Of a DNA stretch of 24,477 nt, positions 1-8,270 are shown piece after piece. The DNA comes from SURF-24 sp964537965 (GTDB lineage: Bacteria; Bacteroidota; Ignavibacteria; Ignavibacteriales; SURF-24), in assembly GCA_964537965.1 (NCBI GenBank), contig CAZIDB010000053.1, positions 1 to 24,477 on the forward strand, in the 5' to 3' direction. The position numbers were made by a program, and so were the translations under genes. A model generated the notes under the pieces. That model saw only the letters and a list, made by a program, of their open reading frames with translations. It ran no database searches and was not told where the DNA came from. Within the stretch, counting starts at the first letter, position 1; each line of letters starts with the position of its first letter.

Positions 1-234
1 AATCCGTTTAACCCTTCAACCATAATTAGTTATTCAATTCCGCAAAATGCATTTGTTACTTTAAAAGTTTATAACATTCTTGGTAATGAAGTATCAACAC
101 TGGTAAACGAACAAAAAGCTGCCGGTAATTATAATGTAACGTTTAATGCCTCACAGCTTTCTACAGGAATTTATTTCTATACGCTGCAATCAGGGAATTA
201 TTCTGAAACTAAAAAACTTATTCTGATGAAATAA
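1..234 (+). CDS. C-terminal T9SS sorting domain of a secreted protein (5' partial)
   Basis: The reading frame is open from base 1 to a TAA at 232-234 and gives 77 residues, starting NPFNPSTIISYSIP and ending KKLILMK. This is a complete type A Por/T9SS C-terminal sorting domain: the NPFNPST start, the VYNILGNEV strand, the STGIYFYTL strand and the terminal KKLILMK are all present. The family role is to direct cargo through the type IX secretion channel to the cell surface, where the domain is usually cleaved. The functional part of the protein lies upstream of the window, so its activity cannot be told. It is convergent with gpmI. Confidence 0.9.
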   Translation, partial: NPFNPSTIISYSIPQNAFVTLKVYNILGNEVSTLVNEQKAAGNYNVTFNASQLSTGIYFYTLQSGNYSETKKLILMK

Positions 235-240
235 TTTTGT

Positions 241-352
241 TAGTTAAGAGTGAAGAACGAAGAGTTAAGAATAGTTTTAATTCATTCTTCTTCGTCGGAG
301 ACAGACTACATTCTTAGTTCTTCACTCTACGTTCTTAGTTCTAAACTCTTCA
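241..352. repeat. Purine-rich/pyrimidine-rich imperfect inverted repeat between convergent genes
   Basis: The left half is a purine-rich run of short degenerate units of the type AAGAGTGAAGAACGAAGAGTTAAGAA. The right half is its pyrimidine-rich counterpart. Bases 247-258 (AGAGTGAAGAAC) and 317-328 (GTTCTTCACTCT) are exact reverse complements, and further weaker pairing flanks them. It lies between a plus-strand gene end and the minus-strand gpmI terminator, so a transcript could fold into a long hairpin and help end transcription from the left. Similar spacers are common in this bacterial group (recollection, not checked here). Confidence 0.55.
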
Positions 353-408
353 TTAGTTTTTTGGGGGAATCCTTCTATAAATAACACCCTGTACTATCTC
401 CCGTAAAT

Positions 409-434
409 AAAAAAGGCTGCCACTGTGGACAGCC
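409..434 (-). terminator. Rho-independent terminator of gpmI
   Basis: Read on the minus strand this is GGCTGTCCACAGTGGCAGCC followed by TTTTTTATTT. The stem pairs GGCTG with CAGCC and CCA with TGG, with one bulged T and a three-base loop. The U-tract comes directly after the stem. It lies 28 bases past the gpmI stop codon. Confidence 0.75.
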
Positions 435-462
435 CTAATTTTCTTTTCAAATTAGAATCAGT

Positions 463-2091
463 TTATTCAACTTTGATAAGTGAGGGAGAGTAATCTTCCA
501 CATTTTTATAACCAAGCAAATTCAGAATTGTGCCTGCAACATTTGCTAAACCCGCATCTTTTATTTCTGCCATTTTATATTCACCTGCATATTGCGGATC
601 GAAAATGAAAAACGGAACAGGATTTAGCGTATGTGCTGTTTTGGGTGTTCTTATACCGTTCTTTTCTGTAAACATTTCATCTGCATTTCCATGATCTGCA
701 GTTACAACCGCAAGACCATCAAGTTCTTCAACTACATTAAGAAGTTTACCAACACATTCGTCAACAGTTTCAACTGCTGTAATTGCAGCCTCCACTATAC
801 CGGAATGACCAACCATATCGCCATTGGCAAAATTTATTCTTCCCCATTTGAATTTATTTGATTTAAGCAATTCGATTGATTTCTCGGTAATCTCATATGC
901 TTTCATCTTTGGAGCTTTATCGAAAGCAATTTTATCTGAAGGAATCTCAAAGTACTGTTCAAGTTTTTCATCGATATAACCGGAACGGTTGCCATTCCAG
1001 AAATAAGTTACGTGTCCAAATTTCTGAGTTTCGGAAATTGCAAAACTTGAAACGCCTTCGGCACATAGATACTCGCTCATCGTTCTGTCTATCTCCGGCG
1101 GAAATACAAGATAGTTCTTTGGTATATGCAAATCGCCGTCATATTCCATCATACCGCAATAAAAAACGTCAGGAATTTTTCCACGAACGAATGTGTCAAG
1201 ATCAGCTTCCTCAAATGCTCTTGAAATCTCTATTGCTCTGTCACCTCTGAAATTATAAAATACAACTGCGTCGCCGTCATTTATTTTACCAACAGGTTCA
1301 TTCTTTTCATCGACTATAACAAATGAATCCATGTACTGGTCGGTCATCTTAGGATCTTCGGCATAGTAAGTTTTAATTGCTTCAGAAGCTGATTTGAATT
1401 TTCTGCCTTCACCGTGAACATGAGCATCCCAGCCACGTTTTACAACACTCCAGTCGGCATTGTACCTGTCCATTGTGGTAATCATTCTTCCGCCGCCGGA
1501 GGCTATTTTATAATCCAGATTTTTTTCATTAGATAATTTCATAAGTAATTCTTCAAGAGGAAGTACATAATCAAGAGCAGATTTTTCACCAACATCTCGT
1601 CCATCAAGCAAAGGATGAACACGTACTTTCTTAATTCCTTCATCAGCACATTTTTCAATTAATGTAAATAGATGCCTTATATGTGAGTGAACGTTTCCGT
1701 CAGATAATAAACCAATGAAATGTACTGCCCCACCTTTATTTCCGGTCTCCAAAACTTTTTTCCAGGTTTCGGATTGAAATATCTTACCGCTTTCAATTGC
1801 TTTATTAACCAATGAAGCTCCCTGGGCAAAAACTCTGCCTGCTCCAAGTGCATTATGCCCTACTTCACTGTTACCCATATCATCATCAGATGGCAGACCG
1901 ACAGCAGTACCGTGCGCTTTTAATTTAGTTTGAAGCGGCAACGTAAATAATCTGTCTAAGACCGGAGTTTTAGCCATATAAACAGCATTGTTAGGAGCAT
2001 TTTTACCAATTCCAATTCCATCCATAACAATAAAAAGAAGTGGACCTTTTCTTCCTTTAAAAGATTTTAGTTTTTCTAAGTGTAATTCCAT
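463..2091 (-). CDS. gpmI: 2,3-bisphosphoglycerate-independent phosphoglycerate mutase
   Basis: Converts 3-phosphoglycerate to 2-phosphoglycerate in glycolysis and gluconeogenesis; cytoplasmic, two-metal enzyme of the alkaline phosphatase superfamily. The 542 residues are close to the family length. Visible motifs: metal-binding D24 in VMDGIG, the phosphorylated Ser at S75 in DDMGNSEVGHNALGAGRV, H135 in NVHSH, LLDGRD at 161-166, GGGRMITTMDRY at 199-210, FRGDR at 281-285, K357 in TQKFGHVTYF, D425/H429 in NGDMVGH, D466/H467 in TADHGNADEM and H487 in AHTLNPVP. All catalytic and metal ligands appear intact. The start has a GGAAAGG-like ribosome site. It stands alone on the minus strand, divergent from the next gene and ended by a clear hairpin. 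Confidence 0.97.
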   Translation of the reverse strand: MELHLEKLKSFKGRKGPLLFIVMDGIGIGKNAPNNAVYMAKTPVLDRLFTLPLQTKLKAHGTAVGLPSDDDMGNSEVGHNALGAGRVFAQGASLVNKAIESGKIFQSETWKKVLETGNKGGAVHFIGLLSDGNVHSHIRHLFTLIEKCADEGIKKVRVHPLLDGRDVGEKSALDYVLPLEELLMKLSNEKNLDYKIASGGGRMITTMDRYNADWSVVKRGWDAHVHGEGRKFKSASEAIKTYYAEDPKMTDQYMDSFVIVDEKNEPVGKINDGDAVVFYNFRGDRAIEISRAFEEADLDTFVRGKIPDVFYCGMMEYDGDLHIPKNYLVFPPEIDRTMSEYLCAEGVSSFAISETQKFGHVTYFWNGNRSGYIDEKLEQYFEIPSDKIAFDKAPKMKAYEITEKSIELLKSNKFKWGRINFANGDMVGHSGIVEAAITAVETVDECVGKLLNVVEELDGLAVVTADHGNADEMFTEKNGIRTPKTAHTLNPVPFFIFDPQYAGEYKMAEIKDAGLANVAGTILNLLGYKNVEDYSPSLIKVE

Positions 2092-2286
2092 TTTTACCTT
2101 TCCGGATTTTAATTGTTGTTAAATTTTTCTTTTTAAATATATTGAAAATGCCCAAGAGATACAGGTTCAATTTTTTCGATTTCGGCTTGCTTGATTTTAA
2201 AAAGGATAATAACTATTGCATTATTATTTTGCCTGTTGTTAAAGTATTTCGACTTATTTATTTTAGCAGTCAGTTAAGGAGTTTTT

Positions 2287-2742
2287 ATGAAAAACGGTTT
2301 GCTTTACAATTATCTTGATGATGATAAGCTTTTAAGAATTTCAAATAAAATTAAAGAGATGGAAGCATCCACTTCCGGGGAAATCCGTGTAAGCATTAAA
2401 GAGAAAAAGCCGTTCAGAAAAAAGAATAATGAAATTAATACTCTTGCCCAGGAAGAATTTTTCAAGTTAAAAATGGATTCAACAAGAGACAAAACAGGAA
2501 TAATTATATTCATTCTTTTAAGGGAAAAACAATTTTACATCCTCGCGGATTCGGGAATTAATGAAAAAGTTGAGCAGGATAAATGGGATAAAATCCGCGA
2601 TCAGATGCAGGAGAAATTCCAGAAAGGCTATTTTGCCGAAGGAATTTTATTAGGCATTGAAAAGGTTGGTATTGAACTGGCTAAATACTTCCCTATAAAA
2701 TCCGATGATACAAATGAATTATCTAACCGGGTAGCTTTTTAA
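2287..2742 (+). CDS. Stand-alone TPM-domain protein
   Basis: A 151-residue protein resembling the TPM domain (the domain of YgcG and of the thylakoid protein TLP18.3/Psb32). Signs of it are STSGEIRVSIKE at 28-39, the central strand TGIIIFILL at 70-78 followed by KQFYILADSGINEKV at 81-95, and the helix DKIRDQMQEKFQKGYFAEGILLGIEKVG. There is no signal peptide and no C-terminal membrane or Gly-rich tail as in YgcG-type members, so it is predicted to be cytoplasmic. The start is set by an AAGGAG site seven bases upstream. Function is unknown: TPM domains have been linked to phosphatase activity and photosystem repair elsewhere, and neither can be claimed here. The gene is divergent from gpmI across 195 bases. 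Confidence 0.8.
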   Translation: MKNGLLYNYLDDDKLLRISNKIKEMEASTSGEIRVSIKEKKPFRKKNNEINTLAQEEFFKLKMDSTRDKTGIIIFILLREKQFYILADSGINEKVEQDKWDKIRDQMQEKFQKGYFAEGILLGIEKVGIELAKYFPIKSDDTNELSNRVAF

Positions 2743-2859
2743 ATCTTACCGGCAATTTCCTATATCTTACCTGATAAAAGCCACAGGAATTTATTTCTCT
2801 ATTTGAACTTTAACCCGGAATTTTTATGTTTATAAAAAAATATTAAGAAAGATTGAGTT

Positions 2860-3795
2860 ATGAAGAGACGACGATTTATTAAAAACAGCTTACTTGCCGG
2901 AATTGGTTCTGTTATTGCTTCTCCGTTTATAAGTGATAATCAAAAAGCCCTTGCAATTATTAAACCTGCTCATACACCCGAACCGAAAAACTGGAACGAT
3001 AATAATATTACACTTACATGGATTGGGCATTCAACTATACTGCTTAATTTTTACGGGACATGGATTTTAACCGACCCGGTTTTCTTTGAGCGAATCGGTA
3101 TTTACTGGCTTAATACAAACTGGGGACCATCAAGGTTTTCTCATCCTGCATTAGACATTGATAAAATACCCAAACCGGATATTATGCTTCTTTCGCACGC
3201 TCATATGGATCATATGGACTACCTTACACTGAAGGAGTTTGCTAATAAATTTCCAAACCAGATTGATTTTGTAACCGCTATGAACACAAGAGATGTAATA
3301 GAAGATTTACCGTGGAAATCAATTAAGGAATTGGACTGGAACGATTCCTATTTATTAAATTCAATTAATATTACCGCAAAAGAAGTAAAACATTTTGGCT
3401 GGAGATTTCCCTGGGAAAATGACCGCTCCAAAGGAAACTTCAAAGACGGAAGAAGCTACAATGCATACATCCTGGAGAAAAACGGGAAAAAAGTTTTATT
3501 TGGCGGTGATACGGCATTCATGAATAAATTCGAAAATATTTATGATGAAGATATCGATATAGCAATTATGCCCATTGGCGCATACAGACCATGGAGATGG
3601 AACCATTGCAATCCGGAAGAAGCACTGATTATGGCGGACAAAATCAAAGCAAAATACTTTATTCCGATTCACACCTTTACTTTTGAGCAAGGCCAGGAAC
3701 CAAGGGAAGAAGCTTTAGCCTGGCTAAAAACTTCTGCAGTAAATTATAACATTAAAGTCGGCCTGAACGAAATTGGTCAGACATTTTCTATTTAG
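2860..3795 (+). CDS. Tat-exported metallo-beta-lactamase-fold hydrolase (UlaG/NAPE-PLD-like)
   Basis: 311 residues. The N-terminus MKRRRFIKNSLLAGIGSVIA has the twin-arginine pattern RRxFIK followed by a hydrophobic stretch, so folded export by Tat is likely. The mature part is an MBL-fold hydrolase: TWIGHSTILLNF at 53-64, ILTDPVF at 69-75, the metal motif HAHMDH at 113-118 (H113, H115, D117, H118), H178 in VKHFGWRFP, D217 in LFGGDTAF and H271 in FIPIHTFTF. This set matches the N-acyl-phosphatidylethanolamine phospholipase D/UlaG-like branch, and the SRFSHPAL stretch after WGP also fits that branch. Substrate unknown; a lipid phosphodiester is a family-based guess. It follows the TPM gene by 117 bases on the same strand. 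Confidence 0.88.
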   Translation: MKRRRFIKNSLLAGIGSVIASPFISDNQKALAIIKPAHTPEPKNWNDNNITLTWIGHSTILLNFYGTWILTDPVFFERIGIYWLNTNWGPSRFSHPALDIDKIPKPDIMLLSHAHMDHMDYLTLKEFANKFPNQIDFVTAMNTRDVIEDLPWKSIKELDWNDSYLLNSINITAKEVKHFGWRFPWENDRSKGNFKDGRSYNAYILEKNGKKVLFGGDTAFMNKFENIYDEDIDIAIMPIGAYRPWRWNHCNPEEALIMADKIKAKYFIPIHTFTFEQGQEPREEALAWLKTSAVNYNIKVGLNEIGQTFSI

Positions 3796-3897
3796 CCGGA
3801 CTCAAGTAAAATATTTCCTTCTTATCTGCTTAAGAAAAATTTAATTTGAATTTTGATTTAATCCTTGTTATATAATTAATAAACAGGATTTATTTGA

Positions 3898-4083
3898 ATG
3901 AAGATTAGAAAACTAATTAATCTGCTTGGCAAAGATGGTTGGTATCTGTACTGGAAAAGTGGAAATGTTTATCAGCTAATGCATCCTACCAAATTTGGAG
4001 TAATAACCATTAATGGTAAAAAGTCTTTCAGACTATCGCTGTGTACTTTAAGAAATATATTATTTAGGGCGGGAATTTTATGA
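3898..4083 (+). CDS. hicA: HicA-family toxin-like protein, probably lacking the catalytic His
   Basis: 61 residues with the HicA layout: KIRKLINLLGKDGWYLYWKSG at the start, HPTKFGVITI in the middle and the C-terminal TLRNILFRAGI. HicA toxins are small double-stranded-RNA-binding-fold mRNA interferases that use the His of a GSH(H) motif. Here the matching positions read G22-N23-V24-Y25, so that His is absent, although H29-P30 remains. Either the nuclease is inactive, or this is a HicA-like RNA binder. It overlaps the following antitoxin gene by four bases (ATGA), the usual coupled arrangement. A weak AGGA site lies nine bases before the ATG. Confidence 0.82.
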   Translation: MKIRKLINLLGKDGWYLYWKSGNVYQLMHPTKFGVITINGKKSFRLSLCTLRNILFRAGIL

Positions 4084-4295
4084 AGAAATTTTTAATGGTT
4101 GTAGAAGAAAACGGCAGAGGTTTTTCAGCTTATTCCCCGGACCTTGATGGATGTGTTGCGACCGGTGCTTCCCGCGAAGAAGTTGAAAAGGCAATGATTG
4201 AAGCAGTAAAGATTCATATTGAAGGAATGAAGAAAGAAGGTTACAATATCCCAGAACCAAAATCTTATTCCAAGATTATTGAAGTTGTGGTTTAA
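4080..4295 (+). CDS. hicB: HicB-family antitoxin (short form)
   Basis: 71 residues fitting the HicB antitoxin core: KKFLMVVEENGRGFSAYSPDLDGCVATGASREEVEKAMIEAVKIHIEGMKKEG. This is the partial RNase H-like fold that binds and blocks HicA. The protein ends shortly after the core, at IIEVVV, so the C-terminal DNA-binding domain seen in many HicB proteins is missing and autorepression through it is not expected. The start overlaps the hicA stop (ATGA), with a GGGCGGGA site inside hicA. The core looks intact, in contrast with the altered HicA partner. Confidence 0.9.
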   Translation: MKKFLMVVEENGRGFSAYSPDLDGCVATGASREEVEKAMIEAVKIHIEGMKKEGYNIPEPKSYSKIIEVVV

Positions 4296-4499
4296 ATTCC
4301 TTTTTACACCTGGTGACTGACCTCTTCCGATAAATTATATTAAGAGTTTTTTCATTCAGAAAACCCTTCCTGAAATTTTCTAAGGTAAAAACTTAGACGT
4401 TTAATGTTTAATTCCTATTTAATTTTTCAGCTTTATTTAAATAAAAAATGAAGTTAAATTTTGCATAGTCAATTTCCAAATAAAATAAGGAATTAAGAA

Positions 4500-4991
4500 A
4501 TGACCCAGCTGATACCGGAATCAATGTCGGTTACACAGGTAATACAGTTACTCATAGCACCGGCTGTTATGATAAATGCCTGCGGATTACTTTTACTTGG
4601 TATAAACAATAAATATTCAATGGTGGTTAACAGGGTAAGAATATTAAATGAAGAGAAGAGAAAAATTTCTTTAAAAGCAGGCGACAAAAATTTTTCTTAT
4701 GAAGATAATATAAGATTAGAAAGTATTTCAAAGCAGTTGCAATCATTAGTTCAAAGAACAAGGTTAGTAAGAAATGCAGTATTAAGCTATACGTCTGCAG
4801 TTGCATTATTCGTTCTTACATCAATAATAACCGGCTTTGATTTTTTTGTGGATACTGTTGATCTTAAAATTCCAACCATAGCTGTCTTTATAGTTGGAAT
4901 GATTATGGTTCTTGCTGGAATTATTTATGCCTTCTTTGAAACGAAAAGAGGTTATGACATAATAAAATATGAAGTAATTTCGCATGAGTAA
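4500..4991 (+). CDS. DUF2721 family inner-membrane protein
   Basis: 163 residues with three predicted membrane segments at about 14-36, 92-113 and 125-147. Between the first and second lies a charged cytoplasmic helical stretch, NRVRILNEEKRKISLK to QRTRLVRNAVL. The pattern SVTQVIQLLIAPAVMINACGLLLLGINNKYSMVVNRVR is characteristic of DUF2721, a family without an established function. The start follows an AAGG site. The 3' end overlaps the start of aat by eight bases, so the two are probably translationally coupled, though a functional link is not known. Confidence 0.87.
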   Translation: MTQLIPESMSVTQVIQLLIAPAVMINACGLLLLGINNKYSMVVNRVRILNEEKRKISLKAGDKNFSYEDNIRLESISKQLQSLVQRTRLVRNAVLSYTSAVALFVLTSIITGFDFFVDTVDLKIPTIAVFIVGMIMVLAGIIYAFFETKRGYDIIKYEVISHE

Positions 4992-5583
4992 TAATTCATA
5001 TCTTACAGAAGACGAACTTTTAGAACCGGAAAATATGATTCGTCTTTATGCAAGAGGCGCTTTCCCGATGGCGGATGATTCCGGTAAAATCGATTGGTAT
5101 TTTCCGGAAAGACGAACCATAATTCCGTTAAACAATTACAATATTCCGCGTTCGTTAAAAAAAATAATCGGGCAGGCCGTTTATGAAATCAGTTATGATA
5201 GTGCACAGATTGAGGTTATTAAAAGTTGCGCAGACCGTGAAAGAACATGGATTTCACCGAAATTGATTTCGGCTTACAAAAACTTAGTTACAAATAAATA
5301 TCTTCATTCGGTAGAAGTTTGGGAAGATGATAAATTGGTTGGCGGGTTGTACGGAATAGCATTCAAAGGAGCATTTTTTGGCGAATCTATGTTTTCAAAA
5401 AAAAGCCAGGCATCAAAAATTGCGTTGGTTCATTTGCTCGATCATTTAAATAAAAAAAAGTTTGTTCTTCTAGATGTTCAATACCAGACGCATCATTTGA
5501 AAATGTTTGGCGCCGTTGAAATTACCTTAACTGAGTTTTCAAATTTACTTGAACAGGCTCATTCTGTTGAATGTGTTTTTTAG
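4984..5583 (+). CDS. aat: Leucyl/phenylalanyl-tRNA--protein transferase
   Basis: Transfers Leu or Phe from aminoacyl-tRNA to proteins with N-terminal Arg or Lys, creating degrons read by ClpS-ClpAP; cytoplasmic. Family motifs are clear: RLYARGAFPMADD at 20-32, IDWYFPERRTIIPL at 36-49, RTWISPKLISAYKNL at 87-101, HSVEVWEDDKLVGGLYGIAFKGAFFGESMFS at 108-138, ASKIALVHL at 143-151 and LLDVQYQTHHLKMFGAVEI at 162-180. At 199 residues it is a little shorter than the E. coli enzyme (about 234), mainly at the N-terminus. The ATG lies inside the end of the DUF2721 gene. Confidence 0.95.
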   Translation: MSNNSYLTEDELLEPENMIRLYARGAFPMADDSGKIDWYFPERRTIIPLNNYNIPRSLKKIIGQAVYEISYDSAQIEVIKSCADRERTWISPKLISAYKNLVTNKYLHSVEVWEDDKLVGGLYGIAFKGAFFGESMFSKKSQASKIALVHLLDHLNKKKFVLLDVQYQTHHLKMFGAVEITLTEFSNLLEQAHSVECVF

Positions 5584-5633
5584 TTGATTTATATTTATTT
5601 ACCGTTTATTTCATTATCAATTTGAGGGTATAT

Positions 5634-6335
5634 ATGAAAAAGAAGTTACTGACTGGACTACTGTTAGGCTTTTCTTTTCTTTCTATTAATTCAGATTTTT
5701 ATTATGCTCAGAGCGTTGGTTTGAATTTTACTCTGGCAATACCGCAGGGTGAATTTAAAGACAATGTTGATAATTTAGGCTGGGGCATCAGCGGCCACGC
5801 AGCTATTTTTACTCCCGGTCCTGCAATACCATTTACGGTAGGATTAAACTTAGGATTTATTAATTACGGAAATGAAAGCCGCCGGGCAGCATGGAGCAAT
5901 ACAATTCCTGATGCTTATGTAGATGTAACAAGAACAAACAATATTGTAAATTTCCATTTACTGTTTCAGGTTTCACCTTTTTCTGCCCCGGTAAAACCTT
6001 ACATTGAAGGTTTGTTTGGTGGCAATTATTTATTTACAACCACGGAAGTAAAAAGTGATTACCTGGACAAGAACCTTACTGAAACTACTAACCAGGATGA
6101 TTTTGCATGGAGCTACGGAGCTGGCGGTGGATTTATGATCAGACTGACTGATCTTGAACCAACCGGAACATTATGGCTGGATTTTAAAGCAAGATATCTA
6201 TTTGGTACTGAAGCAGAATACTTAAAAGAAGGATCAGTAATAATAAATACTACTACCGGAAGCGCAACTTACCGCTTATCCCGTTCTAAAGTGGATTTAT
6301 TAACTTTACACATCGGAGTAATTGCTGAGTTCTAA
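5634..6335 (+). CDS. Outer-membrane beta-barrel protein, porin/OmpX-like
   Basis: 233 residues starting MKKKLLTGLLLGFSFLSI, a Sec signal peptide with likely cleavage after YYAQ at about residue 26. The mature part alternates polar and hydrophobic residues in short strands (VGLNFTLAIPQGEFKDN, FTVGLNLGFINYG, FAWSYGAGGGFMIRL, WLDFKARYLFG) and ends in a terminal aromatic, LLTLHIGVIAEF, as barrel proteins do. The frame is open 63 bases further upstream into the aat end, but the ATG at 5634 is preferred because it follows a GAGGG site and begins the signal peptide. Specific function unknown. A strong hairpin follows. Confidence 0.82.
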   Translation: MKKKLLTGLLLGFSFLSINSDFYYAQSVGLNFTLAIPQGEFKDNVDNLGWGISGHAAIFTPGPAIPFTVGLNLGFINYGNESRRAAWSNTIPDAYVDVTRTNNIVNFHLLFQVSPFSAPVKPYIEGLFGGNYLFTTTEVKSDYLDKNLTETTNQDDFAWSYGAGGGFMIRLTDLEPTGTLWLDFKARYLFGTEAEYLKEGSVIINTTTGSATYRLSRSKVDLLTLHIGVIAEF

Positions 6336-6359
6336 GTTTTTATTAAAGTCAGAGTATTT

Positions 6360-6390
6360 AAGGCTATTATAAAAGTTAATAGCCTTTTCT
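6360..6390 (+). terminator. Hairpin terminator after the beta-barrel gene
   Basis: AAGGCTATTA (6360-6369) and TAATAGCCTT (6377-6386) form a perfect ten-base stem with a seven-base loop, followed by TTCTTT. It lies 24 bases past the barrel-protein stop and between convergent genes. The A-rich left side is weak, so it may serve the minus-strand kinase only poorly. Confidence 0.8.
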
Positions 6391-6428
6391 TTATCAGAAC
6401 AAATAGTTTGAAAAATCTTATATGTTGA

Positions 6429-8270
6429 TTAAGGTAATTCTGAATTGACAGTAGTTTTGAATAGAACTGTAAATGTTGTACCTACGCTCTTCTCACTCTC
6501 CACAAAAATTTCTGCATTATTAATTTCAATGTATTTACTAACAAGGGATAAACCTAATCCGGTCCCTTCAAATCGTCTTGTATAGCCGGTATACTCCTGA
6601 GTAAAAGGCACAAATAAATCCGGTAGAAACTCTTTGGATATTCCTATACCGGTATCTTTAACATCTACGCAAACTAAATTATTTTCATTTCTATAGACTA
6701 TAACTTCTACTTTACCCTTAGGAGTATATTTCAATGCATTATCAATAAGGTTTTGGAAAATTTGTGCAATAGTATACCTGTCCCCCTTAATTCTTGCATC
6801 ATTATTATTGACAATTAACTCCAGCTTTAGATTTTTAACCTTTGCCTGATTTTTAAATTCCATCATCAGGACAGATAGTACTTCCGAGATTAAATCAAAT
6901 TCGGTCATGCTAATTTCAATTGCACCTGCTTGAATTTCTGACATATTCAACACCATATCAATCGTTCGAATAAGTCTTTTCCCGCCGTTTTCAATTATCA
7001 TAAAACTCGGTTTCAAATCATCACTGATAGTATTTTCAAACTCATCTCTTAGTAACGATGTAAAGCTAAGAATAGTGTTTATCGGCGTTCTTATTTCATG
7101 AGACATCTGGGCAAGAAATTCGGATTTCAGCTTATCTGCTTTTACAGCTTCTTCCTTCGCATAAACCAATTCAGCTTCGGCTAATTTTCTGTTTGTAATA
7201 TCGAATGCTGTAATTATCACACAGGCTTTAGAGTTAATTAATATTTCGTTGAATGAAAATCCCAGCCATCTTTCGGAATTATTTTTAGTTCTTATCTTAA
7301 CTTCAACATCAGGCACTTTGAAGTTGCGCTCCTTAATAGCATTTAAAATTCTATTAAGTAAAGAGTGCATCTCAGGAACCACAAGATTTTCTAATTTCAA
7401 CTTTTGTATTTCATCAAAGGAATAGCCGGTGATTCTTGAAAATCCTTTATTAATATAAATGAACTCATCATTCCTTAAAATAAATATTGCGGCATTAATA
7501 GTGTCAGCCACCGTTCTGAATTTCTCTTCACTTTCACGGAGAGCATTTTCGGCTGTATCCCGTTCTTTACTCCGGATGTCTATCTGCCCAAGCATATAAT
7601 TAAACTCATCATACAAATTACTTATCTCATCATTACCTTCTTTAAGAACCCTTATCGAATAATCATTCTGCTGATATACTTTTTTAACAGCGCCGGCAAG
7701 ATCAAGTATTGGTTTGGAAATTAAATTCTGCAGCCACAGCGCGAGAAAGTAAGAGAGGAAAACAATAAATATCATCACGATAATTATTCTTACAAAAAGC
7801 TTTTCCAGGTTAGCTTTTATAGTCTTTGTGGATATACACAGTATAATTGAACCGAATTTTTTATTATTATAATCAATTGACCGATGCAATAAAAGATTAT
7901 CTTTTACAAAAATATCAGCCTTATTACTTCCAAAAATAATTTTGTAAAGAGAATCTTCTTTCCCTTTTCTAAAAGAAGTAAATAACCTACCATTCGAATC
8001 AAAAACATATACTCCCTGAATCAGAGGAAAGGATTCAACTTTTCCAAGTGCATCATCAACTGCATCTTTTCTGTTGAATACTAATCCCGAAGCGCAATAC
8101 TCACCGATGAGTTTTGCATTCATTTCCATATTACTAATAAGATCTTCCTTTTCATCATCCGTTGCTTTAAGATATGTTATGAAAAAACCCATTGCCGCGG
8201 CAATTACAGTAACCACAAGCATAATCAAAATAAGTTTATTCTTTATTGTAAGGTTCTTAATAAACATCAT
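6429..8270 (-). CDS. Sensor histidine kinase, CHASE8-HAMP-PAS-HisKA-HATPase
   Basis: 613 residues, inner membrane. First membrane helix at about 13-33. The periplasmic part at 34-158 fits a CHASE8 sensor (NAKLIGEYCASGLVFNRKDAVDDAL, then GVYVFDSNGRLFTSF). Second helix at about 160-180, HAMP at about 181-233, and PAS at about 247-362 (FRTVADTINAAIFIL, GFSRITGYSFDEI). The HisKA phosphoacceptor is H391 in MSHEIRTPINTIL, followed by an N-box around N507-N511 (NLIDNALKYT), DTGIGI at 539-544 and GTGLGL at 569-574. All catalytic boxes are intact. There is no receiver domain and no response regulator nearby, so the output partner is encoded elsewhere. The start overlaps the YfiR-family stop by four bases. 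Confidence 0.93.
   Translation of the reverse strand: MMFIKNLTIKNKLILIMLVVTVIAAAMGFFITYLKATDDEKEDLISNMEMNAKLIGEYCASGLVFNRKDAVDDALGKVESFPLIQGVYVFDSNGRLFTSFRKGKEDSLYKIIFGSNKADIFVKDNLLLHRSIDYNNKKFGSIILCISTKTIKANLEKLFVRIIIVMIFIVFLSYFLALWLQNLISKPILDLAGAVKKVYQQNDYSIRVLKEGNDEISNLYDEFNYMLGQIDIRSKERDTAENALRESEEKFRTVADTINAAIFILRNDEFIYINKGFSRITGYSFDEIQKLKLENLVVPEMHSLLNRILNAIKERNFKVPDVEVKIRTKNNSERWLGFSFNEILINSKACVIITAFDITNRKLAEAELVYAKEEAVKADKLKSEFLAQMSHEIRTPINTILSFTSLLRDEFENTISDDLKPSFMIIENGGKRLIRTIDMVLNMSEIQAGAIEISMTEFDLISEVLSVLMMEFKNQAKVKNLKLELIVNNNDARIKGDRYTIAQIFQNLIDNALKYTPKGKVEVIVYRNENNLVCVDVKDTGIGISKEFLPDLFVPFTQEYTGYTRRFEGTGLGLSLVSKYIEINNAEIFVESEKSVGTTFTVLFKTTVNSELP

Noticed and set aside
5571..5633. 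Longer start for the outer-membrane barrel protein, overlapping the end of aat
   Set aside because: The added 21 residues precede a complete signal peptide, and the ATG at 5634 has a GAGGG ribosome site.
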